From Armatimonadota bacterium (GTDB lineage: Bacteria > Armatimonadota > Zipacnadia > JAUWAU01): a DNA stretch of 64,000 nucleotides. Location of the stretch: assembly GCA_030601885.1 (NCBI GenBank), contig JAUWAU010000008.1, positions 62,001 through 126,000 on the forward strand, given 5' to 3'. Positions within the stretch are counted from its first letter, which is position 1, and every line of letters begins with the position of its first letter. The position numbers and the translations under genes are program-made. The notes beneath the pieces are model-generated. The model was not told the DNA's origin and did no database searches. It saw only the letters and a program-made list of their open reading frames with translations. Below, one piece after another: positions 50,214-59,843 of the stretch.

Positions 50214-50417
50214 ATGGGCATACAGGAGCAGATCAAGGCGAATGAGGAGAAGGTGCTCTTACTTCTGGCGAACGTCGGCTTCGCCACGGTGAAGGAGTTG
50301 GCGCACGAGATACGTGTGGAGAAAGTGATCGTCGAGCGCATCATCATCCGCAACCTCGGCGAGAGGGTCACCGAGCACGATGACAGATTCGGCGTGATGA
50401 GGTACCGCCGAACCTAA
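50214..50417 (+). CDS. small winged-helix/HTH protein
   Basis: 67 residues; AAGGAGGT 9 nt before ATG. EQIKANEEKVLLLLANVGFA, TVKELAHEIRVEKVIVERII and RNLGERVTEHDDRFGVMRYR give three helices and a wing, like MarR/ArsR-type half-domains. Likely a regulator within the island, possibly under control of the structured element just upstream. Confidence 0.6.
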   Translation: MGIQEQIKANEEKVLLLLANVGFATVKELAHEIRVEKVIVERIIIRNLGERVTEHDDRFGVMRYRRT

Positions 50418-50439
50418 ACATGCCCGCACGCTGACCGTC

Positions 50440-50577
50440 AGGAGTGGCAAAGGCGGCAAGGGGCGAGTGATGCCGCTCGATCATGGGGAGCAGGTGGCGC
50501 CGATACCACTCCACCGTCTCGGCAGATAGGTTCCGCGCTTCGCGGGCCTCAATGAACAGTTCTACTGCGTCTGTCAT
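50440..50577 (-). pseudogene. tyrosine integrase N-terminal fragment next to tRNA
   Basis: MTDAVELFIEAREARNLSAE, TVEWYRRHLLPMIERHHSPL is the start of an XerC/integrase core-binding domain. Similarity stops near 50440, where the HTH gene begins on the other strand. It starts 81 bp from the tRNA-Lys 3' end and points away from it, as integrases of tRNA-targeting elements do. A remnant of an earlier or co-integrated element. Confidence 0.6.
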
Positions 50578-50658
50578 GCACCTGATCGTCACGAGGTAGC
50601 CATTTGGGGCTACGAGGGGATGCGACAAAACGCTTAACGCTGGGGTATTCCGAGGTCC

Positions 50659-50735
50659 TGGTGGGTCGTGCAGGAATCGAACCTGCGACCTTGGGATTAA
50701 GAGTCCCCTGCTCTACCTAGCTGAGCTAACGACCC
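50659..50735 (-). tRNA. tRNA-Lys (CTT)
   Basis: GGGTCG and CGACCC form the acceptor stem; the D arm TTAGCTCAGCTAGGTAGAGC, the anticodon loop CTCTTAA with anticodon CTT, and the T arm CGCAGGTTCGATTCCTGCA all fit tRNA-Lys. CCA is encoded at 50661-50659. Its 3' end faces the mobile island. Confidence 0.95.
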
Positions 50736-51245
50736 ATCAGCTTCACATATACGCCTATGCACCACACAAGGGCCCGGGCAAGCCCACACAACCACTCCCG
50801 GCGATTCGGGACTGAGCCAGAGGTGCTTCCGCTGCGCGATCTGCACAACCATGTACGTCCCGTCAACCCCACACTCGCCGCTCTCCCCGGATGCGTGCGT
50901 GTGACCGCGAACGGACCTCCCCGGTGCTCACGCGCAACTGCGCTCCCGCATCAGAACGCTGGGCCTGCCAAATGTTTGTATGCCACATCGGCCCGCAGCA
51001 TGTCGGTAAGCTCGCGCACATGACATGCTCGGGACCAGCACTTGCCGCAATGCGAATCAGATGTGACTGCGCGGGTTGCGAGGCTGCTCATGCCGAGACA
51101 TCGCGCGTGTGGTCTCCCGAGATCCGGGACAGGCTGGAGCAAGACAGACAAGAGCCTGCGATGCGGCGAGACAACGCGCCTCCTCTTGTCCCTATCCCCC
51201 TGACGCGCAGCGACGGGCCACCGGGCCAACCGGGCCATGCAGCCG
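50736..51245. other. gene-free interval after tRNA-Lys
   Basis: About 510 bp with no frame that looks coding on either strand and no recognisable RNA. It separates the island boundary from the exopolysaccharide locus promoter. Confidence 0.55.
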
Positions 51246-51274
51246 TTGACAAGGGCCATCGGGTGTGGTATATG
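51246..51274 (+). promoter_or_regulatory. promoter of the exopolysaccharide operon
   Basis: TTGACA (51246-51251) and TATATG (51269-51274) with a 17-nt spacer, about 130-160 bp before the first gene. A leader of some 130 nt follows. Confidence 0.65.
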
Positions 51275-51406
51275 AAGGCAGAAGGATCTGAGCCGTCCAG
51301 GCAGACGTAATGCCGACGGGCGTAATGCACTACTGCCGGATGTGCTCGGCTGCCACAGAGCCCGCCACGAAGTAATTGTAGCAGCACTCGCCGCCGCTAT
51401 GTCCTT

Positions 51407-53071
51407 TTGTCGGCATATACAGTACGGGGGGTGGTAGTTATCACCCGGGCAGCAGGCCATGTGGCATGTCTCGCACTGGCGACTATCGTCGGCACGTTGC
51501 TTTGCCCCCCCGCAGCGTCCCAGGAGCGTCGTTTGGCTCCCGGCGACATAGTGCAGTTGAACGTTCCCGGACGGCCGGAGATGTCCGGGCAATTCAGAGT
51601 TGCCCCGAACGGTCGGGTCACGATCCCCGGACTCGGCGAGGTCCCGGCGGCGGGCTTGACGCGTGTGGAGTTCGGCGCCCGGCTTCAAGAGCGGCTTCAG
51701 GCGGCCATTCCCACAGCGGGGGCCGCCCCTCCCGTTGCCGTCGGAGGCCTCGAGACTGCTCTGCACCCCCTCGCGCCGGGAGACAGCATCGACATAGCAG
51801 TGGAGGGCGAGCCAGAGCTTACCAGGCGGTACCTCGTTCTCGACAACGGCAACATCACTGTGCTGTATGTAGGCGAAATCCAGGCTGCCGGAATTCCACT
51901 GAGCAGATTCGTCGCCCAGCTCACCGACAGACTCCGGGAGTTCGTCATTGAGCCGGTAGTGTCCATCTCGGATGTGCAGCGCGCGCCGCGGGAAGTCTAT
52001 ATAAGCGGGGCGATCAGAGGGCCGGGCCGGTATTCGGTGTGGGAGTTCCCGACTCTTCTGAGCCTATTGGCAGGTGCTGGAGGGCTGACGGAGCAGGCGG
52101 ATGCGGCGAATGCGATGCTGGTGCGTGGGGGCAAAAAGCAGCTTCTGCACCTCGACCAGATTCTGGCGCCGGACGCGGCGGATGAGACCGACGTCCCGCT
52201 GCTCGCCGGCGATCGCATCGTGATCCCCACCGCAGACGTCCCGCTGATCCACGTGACCGGACAAGTGGCCGCCGGCGGGGCTCAGCCTTTCGAGGAGGGT
52301 GAGCGCGTTTCAACGGCGATCGCGAGGGCTGGCGGAGTATCGCCTGCCGCAGACCTCTCTCGCGCCGGGATCCTCCGCGGAGGCCAGTGGATATCAGTGG
52401 ACCTGGAAGCTGTGCTCGGGGGCGATGCGCCGGAGGGCGATGTGGCATTGGAGCCCGGAGACGTGCTTGTCGTGCCCGAGACGAAGGGGCAGGTGTACCT
52501 CGTCGGCGCCGTCGGAACGCCCGGACCCTATCCACTGAAGCAAGCTGGCAGCGTACTTGCGCTCATGAGCCTCGCCGGCGGGGTGCGGCCGGATGGGGAC
52601 CCGTACCACGCGCTTCTCGTCCGCGGCACAGTAGTGGTGCCGCTTGATCTGCACAAGCTGCTGAAGGAGGGCGACCCCGCGCTGGACCTGGAACTGGCGG
52701 ACGGGGATCGCCTGGTGGTCCCGGAGCAAGAACGCACGGTGTACGTGCTAGGACAGGTGGGCCGGCAAGGAGCGTATGCGGTCCGGCCTGGTGACACGTA
52801 TATGGACCTTATCGCGGAGGCCGGCGGGCTGTCACCTGCGGGACGGGTCAGGAAGATACTCATCGTCAGGCGGGGAGCCGGGGAGGGCGAAAAGGAGCAC
52901 GTTGCGCTGCAGGATTTGGCGACGTATGACCCGTCCGACGAGCAGTGGATGGCGCACCCGGGCGATCTCATATACGTACCGACGCGGCAGGAGCTGGCCA
53001 AGGAGCGGCTGCTTCGATGGGTCGGCGGCATCGCGAGTGGCGCGCTCATGTACGGGGTTCTCCGCCGATGA
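51407..53071 (+). CDS. polysaccharide export protein with SLBB domains (Wza-like)
   Basis: 554 residues from TTG 51407; a GTG at 51431 is an equally good start. A signal peptide (CLALATIVGTLLCPPAAS) precedes LAPGDIVQLNVPGRPEMSGQ and a second LAPGDSIDIAVEGEPELTRR, both poly-export (PF02563-type) domains. Four SLBB-like repeats follow, beginning VYISGAIRGPGRYSVWEFPT, IHVTGQVAAGGAQPFEEGER, VYLVGAVGTPGPYPLKQAGS and VYVLGQVGRQGAYAVRPGDT. It forms the outer-membrane channel for polysaccharide. Two export domains in one chain is longer than typical Wza. Confidence 0.9.
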   Translation: MSAYTVRGVVVITRAAGHVACLALATIVGTLLCPPAASQERRLAPGDIVQLNVPGRPEMSGQFRVAPNGRVTIPGLGEVPAAGLTRVEFGARLQERLQAAIPTAGAAPPVAVGGLETALHPLAPGDSIDIAVEGEPELTRRYLVLDNGNITVLYVGEIQAAGIPLSRFVAQLTDRLREFVIEPVVSISDVQRAPREVYISGAIRGPGRYSVWEFPTLLSLLAGAGGLTEQADAANAMLVRGGKKQLLHLDQILAPDAADETDVPLLAGDRIVIPTADVPLIHVTGQVAAGGAQPFEEGERVSTAIARAGGVSPAADLSRAGILRGGQWISVDLEAVLGGDAPEGDVALEPGDVLVVPETKGQVYLVGAVGTPGPYPLKQAGSVLALMSLAGGVRPDGDPYHALLVRGTVVVPLDLHKLLKEGDPALDLELADGDRLVVPEQERTVYVLGQVGRQGAYAVRPGDTYMDLIAEAGGLSPAGRVRKILIVRRGAGEGEKEHVALQDLATYDPSDEQWMAHPGDLIYVPTRQELAKERLLRWVGGIASGALMYGVLRR

Positions 53072-53132
53072 ATGCCGCGCCGGCTTAGCAGCAGCGAGCA
53101 GATGCGGATGGGCAAACGAGCGGTGTTCTCAG

Positions 53133-54578
53133 ATGGAGTTCGTTGATTACTACCGGATAATCCGCGAGCGGGTGTGGTTCCCCGTCTTGTTGGCGGTGCT
53201 CTCTGCCGCCGTCGTGGTCGTGTTGCGTGCGATCCGGCCTCCTGAGCCGAGCGCGGCAACGGGGGCCCTATCCATTAACACCGCGGCGCTCCGCCGCCCG
53301 GAGGTAGCGGACGGGGCGGTATCCATGGCGGAGCCCGAGTGGGGCGTGATCGCGCGCGAGGTCACACGAGTTGTCCAGAGCCCGGAGATAGCCCGAGAGG
53401 TAGCGCGGCGAGTGCCGGGCATAGGCGCCGATCTGACCGCCGGCGGCGTGACCTTGGGCAGTGAGGTGGCGAGGGACACGCCCGTGGTGCGAGTGACGGC
53501 AAGGGCTGCAGAAGGCGAAATCGCGGTGGCCGCGGCGAATGCCGCGATGGCAGCGACGCTTGAGGGTCTGGGGGAGTTGCAGCGGGAGCGATTTCGGAGG
53601 ACCAGCGAGGCGGTCGCACAGCAGTCGTCCGCGGCGACGCGGCGGGTAAGCGCCGCGAAGCAAAGGCTTGAAGGGTTACGGAGCAGGTACGGCACCAGGG
53701 ACCCCAACGAGGAGGTAAACGCGCTGAAGGCAGAGCTTGTCTCCCTGGCAACTCGGCGCAGCGAACTGGTGTGGGAGCGGGTAAGTGTGACGGCGCGCGA
53801 GCAGATGTTGCTTGCTGCTGTGGAGGAGCAGCCGCGATACGAGACGATCGAGCAGGTCCAAGGAACTGGGGGCCCGCTGCCCCCGAGCGAGATCGAGGCC
53901 CAACTCAACGCAGTCATAGCTGATCTGCAGGAGGGCCTCAAACGCAGGACGCCGCGGCATCCGACCGTGCTCGAGATGCAACGGCGGATCGACGAGCTGC
54001 GTCGGCAGGCTGAGGCGGTCCGCGAAGCGCCCGCGGAGACGGTCTCTACACGGATCCCGAGCCCTGTGTGGGCGACTCTCGAGGGCCAGCTTTGGGATAT
54101 GCGGCTCACGACGGTCACGATCGGTGCGCAAATGCAGTGGGTCGAAGCTCAGACGGCGGAGAAGCGTGCGAGACTGGACCAGTTGCAGCCGGCGACAATG
54201 GAGTACGATAGGCTAAGTGCTGAACTCACGGCCGCTCAGCAAGAGGTGGACGGACTGGAGAAGGCGATGGCCGACCTCTCAAGGCAAGCGGAGGCAGTCG
54301 TTGAAGCCGAAGTCGGGGAAGTGCAGGAGGAGGCCTCGGAAGTCGCTGTCGGCAGAGGGCTGAGGCGGCTTGCGCTCAGGATCATGGCAGCGCTTGCCTG
54401 CGGGGCGATCCTCGGCGGGATGCTCGCTTTCTTCTTACATTACGTTGACCTTTCATTCAAGGACGAGGAGTCGGCCGAACGGGTGCTGGGTCAGCCGGTA
54501 TTGGGTGCCATTCCGCGGAGCGACATGCCGACGGGAGAAACGGAAGCTGAGAGCCCCGGCGAGCAGGCGGCGCCGTGA
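53133..54578 (+). CDS. polysaccharide chain-length determinant (Wzz/GumC-like)
   Basis: 481 residues. A first membrane helix (VWFPVLLAVLSAAVVVVL, about 15-32), a long periplasmic coiled-coil region (SSAATRRVSAAKQRLEGLRS, LTAAQQEVDGLEKAMADLSR), and a second helix near 425 (IMAALACGAILGGMLAFFLH) give the Wzz/GumC layout. HPTVLEMQRRIDELRRQ is typical. It regulates chain length with the kinase encoded next. The kinase domain is on a separate gene, as in XrtA-type loci. Confidence 0.88.
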   Translation: MEFVDYYRIIRERVWFPVLLAVLSAAVVVVLRAIRPPEPSAATGALSINTAALRRPEVADGAVSMAEPEWGVIAREVTRVVQSPEIAREVARRVPGIGADLTAGGVTLGSEVARDTPVVRVTARAAEGEIAVAAANAAMAATLEGLGELQRERFRRTSEAVAQQSSAATRRVSAAKQRLEGLRSRYGTRDPNEEVNALKAELVSLATRRSELVWERVSVTAREQMLLAAVEEQPRYETIEQVQGTGGPLPPSEIEAQLNAVIADLQEGLKRRTPRHPTVLEMQRRIDELRRQAEAVREAPAETVSTRIPSPVWATLEGQLWDMRLTTVTIGAQMQWVEAQTAEKRARLDQLQPATMEYDRLSAELTAAQQEVDGLEKAMADLSRQAEAVVEAEVGEVQEEASEVAVGRGLRRLALRIMAALACGAILGGMLAFFLHYVDLSFKDEESAERVLGQPVLGAIPRSDMPTGETEAESPGEQAAP

Positions 54579-54615
54579 CACACTGATTACTGATAGTTCT
54601 ATTACTGAGTAGATC

Positions 54616-55293
54616 ATGTTACGACAAACGGACACACTTCTGGGCGCGCGCCCCCCGGGCTGTGCCTATTTCGAAGCATTTCGCGCGCTGAGGACCAACA
54701 TCACGGCAGCCCAGGAGAAGGAGCGTTTCTCCTCACTCTTGATTACCGGCGCCCGCCCTGGCGACGGCAAGACAACGGTGGCTGTCAACCTTGGCATTGT
54801 CGCGGCCCTTGCGCGCAAGAAGGTTGCTCTGGTCGATGCGGATCTCCGTCATCCGGCCATAGGCGAGATGCTGGAACTGCCTCCTGGCCCCGGGCTTGTA
54901 GACGTGTGTAACGGCGAGGCGTCACTCGACGATGCCCTTGTTCGGATGGATATTGAGACGTTGTGCGTCCTCCCAACCGGAGCCACATGGCCAATGGCGG
55001 CCGAGCTGCTTGGGTCCACGGAGATGACTGATGCCTTGGGTGACATGCAGGAGCGATTTGACTTGGTGATTCTCGACTCCCCGCCGGTGGGCGCGGTGGC
55101 GGACGCGGGTGTCCTCAGTAGACTCGTCGAGCGGACGCTTCTCGTGGTCCGAGCGGGCAGCCGATCACCCGAGCCGGAGCAGAGAGCGCTGCAGAGCCTG
55201 GAGAAGGCCGGCGCGCACATCCTCGGAATCGTCGTGAACGACATACTGCCCCGGGACTCCATGACGTATCAGCAGTACTACAGCTACCGCTAA
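54616..55293 (+). CDS. bacterial tyrosine autokinase (CpsD/CapB-like)
   Basis: 225 residues. FEAFRALRTNI is the BY-kinase interface motif, ITGARPGDGKTTVAVNLG the Walker A, VALVDADLRHPAIGEML the Walker A', and FDLVILDSPPVGAVADAGVL the Walker B. The C-terminus YQQYYSYR is the autophosphorylated tyrosine cluster. It works with the Wzz-like protein to control polymer export. Confidence 0.93.
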   Translation: MLRQTDTLLGARPPGCAYFEAFRALRTNITAAQEKERFSSLLITGARPGDGKTTVAVNLGIVAALARKKVALVDADLRHPAIGEMLELPPGPGLVDVCNGEASLDDALVRMDIETLCVLPTGATWPMAAELLGSTEMTDALGDMQERFDLVILDSPPVGAVADAGVLSRLVERTLLVVRAGSRSPEPEQRALQSLEKAGAHILGIVVNDILPRDSMTYQQYYSYR

Positions 55294-55335
55294 TCCCGCT
55301 GCTGCCGCATCTGCCCCGAAGGGATCTCCGCCATC

Positions 55336-56334
55336 GTGACGCGGTTCGTCATCACCATTGACACCGAAGCCGACAACTTGTGGGCGAGACAGCGGGGCCC
55401 CCTGAGCTTCGAGAACATCCGCGCACTTCCCCGGCTGCAGAAGCTGTGCGACAGACACGGCATCGTGCCGACCTACCTCGTGACGTGGGCAGTCGCGAGC
55501 GATGCGGAGAGCCGGGACATACTGCAGTCTCTGCTTGCACAGGGCCGATGCGAGATTGGGGCCCACCTGCACGCGTGGTCAACACCGCCGTATGAGCCAG
55601 TTACCGAGGACGACGATAAGCATCATCCATATCTGTATGAGTATCCCCGCGAGGTGCAGGAAGAGAAGCTGGCGGGTCTCACAAGGCTGCTCAGCGACAG
55701 CTTTGGCGAGCATCCCCTCACGTACCGTGCAGGACGTTGGGGAGCGGATGCCTTCACCGTCAAGCTCCTGGAGCAGATGGGCTACCTCGTGGACACCAGC
55801 GTGAGTCCACTTGTCACCTGGCGCTACACTTTGGGCGCTCCGGGTGGGCGTGGCGGTCCATGCTTTCTATGGGCGCCGACAGATGTGTACCGGCCGTCCT
55901 ACGAGGACATCGGAAAACCAGGAGATAGCCAGCTCGTTGAAGTGCCCGTGACCATCGCGTTCGCGAAACCAATTGGCCCCCGCTTGCAGCATCTGTACAA
56001 ACTGCTCACGCACAAGCGCACACTGCCTCGCCGACTTGTCCGCCGCGCCCTCCGCATGCTCGGCGTCTGCCGAGTAGTGTGGTTGCATCCTGCCCTCGCA
56101 AACGGCGCGGAAATGATGAGGCTGTCCGAACGGCGCATTACCGGCGGCGCAAAGAGCCTTAACATGATGTTTCACTCCAGCGAGTTGGTGGCAGGTCTGA
56201 ATCCTTTGGTGAGAGACGCGGTCGAGGAACGGCGGGTGTGGGAGACGATGGAGGATATATTCGCGTTCGTCACCAAGGAGCCACGGGTTAGGCCTGTTCC
56301 GCTCTCGGCTTTCGCTGAGGTTCCCTCGCAATAG
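55336..56334 (+). CDS. polysaccharide deacetylase family protein (NodB/WalW-like)
   Basis: 332 residues from GTG 55336. VITIDTEADNLW holds the catalytic and metal Asp, CEIGAHLHAWSTPP the HxH-type metal histidines, and YRAGRWGADAFTVKLLEQMG the Arg motif. The C-terminal part (MMFHSSELVAG) has the last conserved His. It would remove N-acetyl groups from the exopolysaccharide. It is 42 bp after the kinase; a terminator hairpin overlaps its stop. Confidence 0.85.
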   Translation: MTRFVITIDTEADNLWARQRGPLSFENIRALPRLQKLCDRHGIVPTYLVTWAVASDAESRDILQSLLAQGRCEIGAHLHAWSTPPYEPVTEDDDKHHPYLYEYPREVQEEKLAGLTRLLSDSFGEHPLTYRAGRWGADAFTVKLLEQMGYLVDTSVSPLVTWRYTLGAPGGRGGPCFLWAPTDVYRPSYEDIGKPGDSQLVEVPVTIAFAKPIGPRLQHLYKLLTHKRTLPRRLVRRALRMLGVCRVVWLHPALANGAEMMRLSERRITGGAKSLNMMFHSSELVAGLNPLVRDAVEERRVWETMEDIFAFVTKEPRVRPVPLSAFAEVPSQ

Positions 56335-56352
56335 CCCCGGCGCAACGGGGCT
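56333..56352 (+). terminator. hairpin at end of deacetylase gene
   Basis: AGCCCCG and CGGGGCT form a 7-bp stem around GCGCAA, beginning within the TAG stop codon, followed by TCCCCTTGG. It probably ends the first part of the locus. Confidence 0.6.
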
Positions 56353-56818
56353 TCCCCTTGGTCACATTCCAGCGTGCCTCCGTGCTCGTTGCGCCCAGGG
56401 CTTCGGGCGACGGTTCCGGCGTGGGGTCCACGCAAGGGCCGTAGTCTGGCACACTGGGCCGGGGCCATCTGCGGGATGTGGATTTTGGTGCGGGACGACC
56501 GCCTCGTCAGGTTGATGTCCCGGGTCGGTACTGGATGTTGCCTCACTGACCAAGGACTCCACACGTCGCCCTTTGTGGCGCACGCACGCCACGGCTGATG
56601 TCCCGACGAGGGCAGGCGTGACCATCGTGACTTGAATGATCGCCGCCGGCACCCGGCGGGTGGGGCCGGGCGTGGGAGTGCGCCGGGATGATTGGCCATG
56701 TAACATGAGTGAAACAGTTATTTTACTTGACAATGCCCGCCCGGCGTGCTAAGTGTGCGCCTGCCTCCCCCGGTGGGTAGGCAGGGAGAAACGCTTTGGT
56801 GCTCGGGGCGGTGGATAG
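56353..56818. other. intergenic region with weak promoter
   Basis: No gene is convincing in 466 bp. TTGACA at 56727-56732 follows an AT-rich tract (GAAACAGTTATTTTAC) and would place a poor -10 (TAAGTG) 17 nt further on, 70 bp before the PaaK-like gene. Confidence 0.4.
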
Positions 56819-58360
56819 ATGGGTTTGCGTCGCTTGGTATCGGAGAAACTCGTGATCCCGATCGCAGTGCGTCTGTGCCGGCCTGCAGCATGGTCCCACT
56901 ACGAGGAACTCCTGGAGTTGGACCGGGCGGACTTCGATGCGCTTCGGGCATTGCAGTGGGAGAAGCTCCAGTCCATTGTAGAGCATGCCCGGGAGCACGT
57001 GCCGTATTACGCGGAAAGCTTCAACAGGGCGTGCGTGCGCGCTGAGGACCTAAGAACGTGGGACCACCTGCTGCGCGTGCCGACGATAGACAAGCGTCAA
57101 ATCGCCGCGAACTTTCCGGATCGGATCACTGCGGAGGGATCCGACCGTGAAACGTGGCGGTATGTTGCGACCTCTGGTACGACCGATCGGCTTATGGTGG
57201 TGACGGACGCGGAGACAAGGAGCCGCCACGAAGCGAGGGGGCTATACGGGGAGAGACTCCGGGGCACGTATGACCCCGGATCGCTACGCGTAGAGATCCC
57301 GCCGGATGCCTGCAGCCTCGCATGCGCCGCGGCTGTGGCGCGTTCGAAGGGACGCATCGGCCGCGCGCGCGCTGCGGTGGATTCTCTGGTCGCTCGCGGG
57401 GCCAAGGGCGCCGTGCGCTGGCTTGGTGGGCGCGTGTTCCGTGGAATCGCCTTCCCTTGGTGCGAGATGCCCTCGTTCGGCCCAACCGGTACGAGAGTGG
57501 AGCCAGAGATACTGGACTGGTACCTCGCTCGCATACGACGCTGGCGTCCGGCGGTACTGTCGGGGCTGCCGACCTACCTTCGTCTGCTTGCGCGACGACT
57601 GGAGACAAACGGGAACGAAGCGCCACAGATCAAGAGCCTGCTGCCCGAAGGGGCACTATCGACGCCGTCGCTCAAAGAAGAACTCGCGGGCGTGTTCGGG
57701 GTTGGCGTACACGAGGTTTACGGGGCTCATGAGTTCGGTGGCGCTGCCTCGACATGCGAGCGACGGGATAAGCTGCACGTCATGATGTCGGAGTGTCTAG
57801 TGGAGACGGTGCGAGCGGGGAAGCACGTCGGACCGGGCGAGCTGGGAGAGATCATTATCACGACGTTTGCTAACAGGACGATGCCCTTGATCCGTTACAG
57901 GCCCGGCGATGTGGGTCGCCTCTGGGACGAAACATGCCCGTGTGGCCGAGGGACGCAACTGCTGACGCTTGAGGGCCGAATGCAGGACACGATCGTTACG
58001 TCTGAGCGTATTCGCACCGCACAGGAGATCATCGACTTCTTTGCGGCGTGGCCGAACATCGAGTTCGCCCAGCTCGTGCAGCGCACCGAGATCCGGTGCG
58101 ACCTGTTGGTGGTGGAGCGGGAGCGGGGACGCACCAACCTTGCCGACTTGGGCGATGCGGCAGGCGAGTTCTTGGGCGAGGGGATGCAGGTGCGCCCGCG
58201 CCTGGTCAGCACGATCAAGCCGGAGATATCCGGGAAGTTCCGATTTGTCAAATCCACGTCTCATGAGCGGTTCCACGAAACGGCCCACGTGCCAGTGCCT
58301 TTCTTGGGCCTCAGGTCTTTCCACGGCGCATCGCACCTGCAAGCGGAAAGGACCTGCTGA
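56819..58360 (+). CDS. PaaK/CapK-like adenylate-forming enzyme
   Basis: 513 residues of the phenylacetate-CoA-ligase-like family seen in polysaccharide loci. LQSIVEHAREHVPYYAESFN is the typical N-terminus, VATSGTTDRLMVVTD the ATP loop (with SGTT), VHEVYGAHEFGGAASTC the adenine/Tyr motif and TMPLIRYRPGDVGRLWDETC the hinge region, including CPCGRG. It activates a carboxylic acid as adenylate or CoA ester, perhaps for acylation of the polymer. The substrate is unknown. Confidence 0.85.
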   Translation: MGLRRLVSEKLVIPIAVRLCRPAAWSHYEELLELDRADFDALRALQWEKLQSIVEHAREHVPYYAESFNRACVRAEDLRTWDHLLRVPTIDKRQIAANFPDRITAEGSDRETWRYVATSGTTDRLMVVTDAETRSRHEARGLYGERLRGTYDPGSLRVEIPPDACSLACAAAVARSKGRIGRARAAVDSLVARGAKGAVRWLGGRVFRGIAFPWCEMPSFGPTGTRVEPEILDWYLARIRRWRPAVLSGLPTYLRLLARRLETNGNEAPQIKSLLPEGALSTPSLKEELAGVFGVGVHEVYGAHEFGGAASTCERRDKLHVMMSECLVETVRAGKHVGPGELGEIIITTFANRTMPLIRYRPGDVGRLWDETCPCGRGTQLLTLEGRMQDTIVTSERIRTAQEIIDFFAAWPNIEFAQLVQRTEIRCDLLVVERERGRTNLADLGDAAGEFLGEGMQVRPRLVSTIKPEISGKFRFVKSTSHERFHETAHVPVPFLGLRSFHGASHLQAERTC

Positions 58361-58402
58361 CGCAGAGGCGATCGGTGTGTATCCCCATCCCTGCGAGGTG
58401 CT

Positions 58403-59674
58403 ATGGTGGTCAAAGCGCAGTGCGATGTTGCGGCACAAGCGCCGCAGAGCGCGGAATCAACGCGGACCGGGTTCGATGTGGCGCGCATTCGAGCGGATTT
58501 CCCCATCCTACAGCGCGAGGTGGACGGAAAGCCCCTCACATACTTCGACAGCGCCGCGACGAGTCTGAAGCCAACGCCTGTCATCGAGGCCGTCACGCGG
58601 TTCTACACGGAGTCGTGCGCGAATATTCATCGCGGCGTGCACCTTCTCTCGATGGAGGCGTCCGAGCTCTACGATGAGGCCCGGCGGAAGGTGGCCAGGT
58701 TCCTGAACGCGGATGAAGAGGAGATCGTGTTCGTTCGGAATGCCACCGAGGGGCTCAACCTCGTGTGTCACTGCCTCAACCGCAAGGGCGCCGTGGTCGC
58801 CACCCTGGCGGACCATCACTCGGTGCAGTTGCCATGGCTTGAGCGTCGCGAGCTGCGATACGTCGGTGTGGAGCGCGACGGCTCGTTGAACCTATCCAGC
58901 CTTCGCAAAGCGATACGACGCGGGACGGCCCTGGTATGCGTCCCTCACGTATCCAATGCCCTCGGCGTCATCAACCCGGTGGAGGAGGCCATCGCCCTCG
59001 CTCACGACGTCGGCGCACTGGCCCTCGTCGATGGCTCGCAGTCGGTGCCGCACATGCCGACAGATGTGCAAGCCTTAGGGTGCGACTTCCTCGTGTTCAG
59101 TGGACACAAGATGCTGGGCCCGTCGGGGATCGGGGTGCTCTTCGGCAGGCGGGAGTTGCTGGAGGAAATGCAGCCGTTCCTGCGAGGCGGCGACATGAAC
59201 AAGGAGGTCCACAAGGGCTGGTACGTGCCGGAGGAGCTGCCGGGGAAGTTCGAGGCGGGCACGCCGAACATCGAGGGCGCTATCGGTCTCGGCGCTGCAG
59301 TAGACTATCTGGAGTCCATTGGCATGGAAAACATCGAGGACCACAGCGGCGAGCTGACAGCGTTCGCACTTCAAGAGCTCTCCGGCCTGGAAAAGATCCG
59401 CGTGCACGGCCCCCTAGACCCTGTGCGGCGCAGCTCGTCCGTGGCCTTCGATCTCCCCGGCCTCGAGGCGCACGGACTGGCGAAGATGCTGTCCAACCGG
59501 TACGCCATAATGGTGCGCTCGGGATATCATTGCGCCCAACCTCTGCACGAGGAGCTTGGCATCCCCCAGACCGTCCGGGCGTCCTTCTATCTGTACAACA
59601 CCCTCGAGGAGATCGGCGCACTGGGAGCGGCCCTCCGCCAGGTCATGGCGGCCTACACGCGAGCGGCCGTGTAG
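58403..59674 (+). CDS. SufS-like cysteine desulfurase / class V aminotransferase
   Basis: 423 residues. LTYFDSAATSLKPTPVIEAV, HRGVHLLSMEASELYDEARR, LADHHSVQLPW, VDGSQSVPHMPTDVQALGCD and FVFSGHKMLGPSGIGVLFGR (PLP lysine) are SufS features; RSGYHCAQPLHEELG carries the catalytic cysteine. Within an exopolysaccharide locus and without suf neighbours it may have another role, such as sulfur transfer or amino-sugar chemistry, but sequence alone supports desulfurase. It starts 42 bp after the PaaK-like gene. Confidence 0.85.
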   Translation: MVVKAQCDVAAQAPQSAESTRTGFDVARIRADFPILQREVDGKPLTYFDSAATSLKPTPVIEAVTRFYTESCANIHRGVHLLSMEASELYDEARRKVARFLNADEEEIVFVRNATEGLNLVCHCLNRKGAVVATLADHHSVQLPWLERRELRYVGVERDGSLNLSSLRKAIRRGTALVCVPHVSNALGVINPVEEAIALAHDVGALALVDGSQSVPHMPTDVQALGCDFLVFSGHKMLGPSGIGVLFGRRELLEEMQPFLRGGDMNKEVHKGWYVPEELPGKFEAGTPNIEGAIGLGAAVDYLESIGMENIEDHSGELTAFALQELSGLEKIRVHGPLDPVRRSSSVAFDLPGLEAHGLAKMLSNRYAIMVRSGYHCAQPLHEELGIPQTVRASFYLYNTLEEIGALGAALRQVMAAYTRAAV

Positions 59675-59843
59675 CTTGGGCGCCGTCTTACTTCCCGGCG
59701 CACCAGCAGATGCCTCGCATTGCAGCAAGTTTACATCCCCGATATATGTGCTTTGGAGCGCGTCCGTATTCTCTCTGCTGTCCGTGCCGACGCCTCGCCG
59801 TAGGGAGATCGTTCACTAACTGAGGCAAGGCGGCACAGCTACT

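Noticed and set aside
49937..50245. Possible conserved protein encoded by element B (DANPGRG...AGSCRPSAR in both copies)
   Set aside because: The peptide similarity exists, but the two copies differ by indels that break the frame and the stem changes are compensatory, which fits structure rather than coding.
41317..50658. CRISPR array or retron in the accessory island
   Set aside because: No regularly spaced direct repeats with unique spacers, and no Cas or reverse transcriptase genes were found.
56353..56733. ORFs on both strands before the PaaK-like gene
   Set aside because: No start signals, no domain-like sequence, and composition typical of GC-rich shadow frames.
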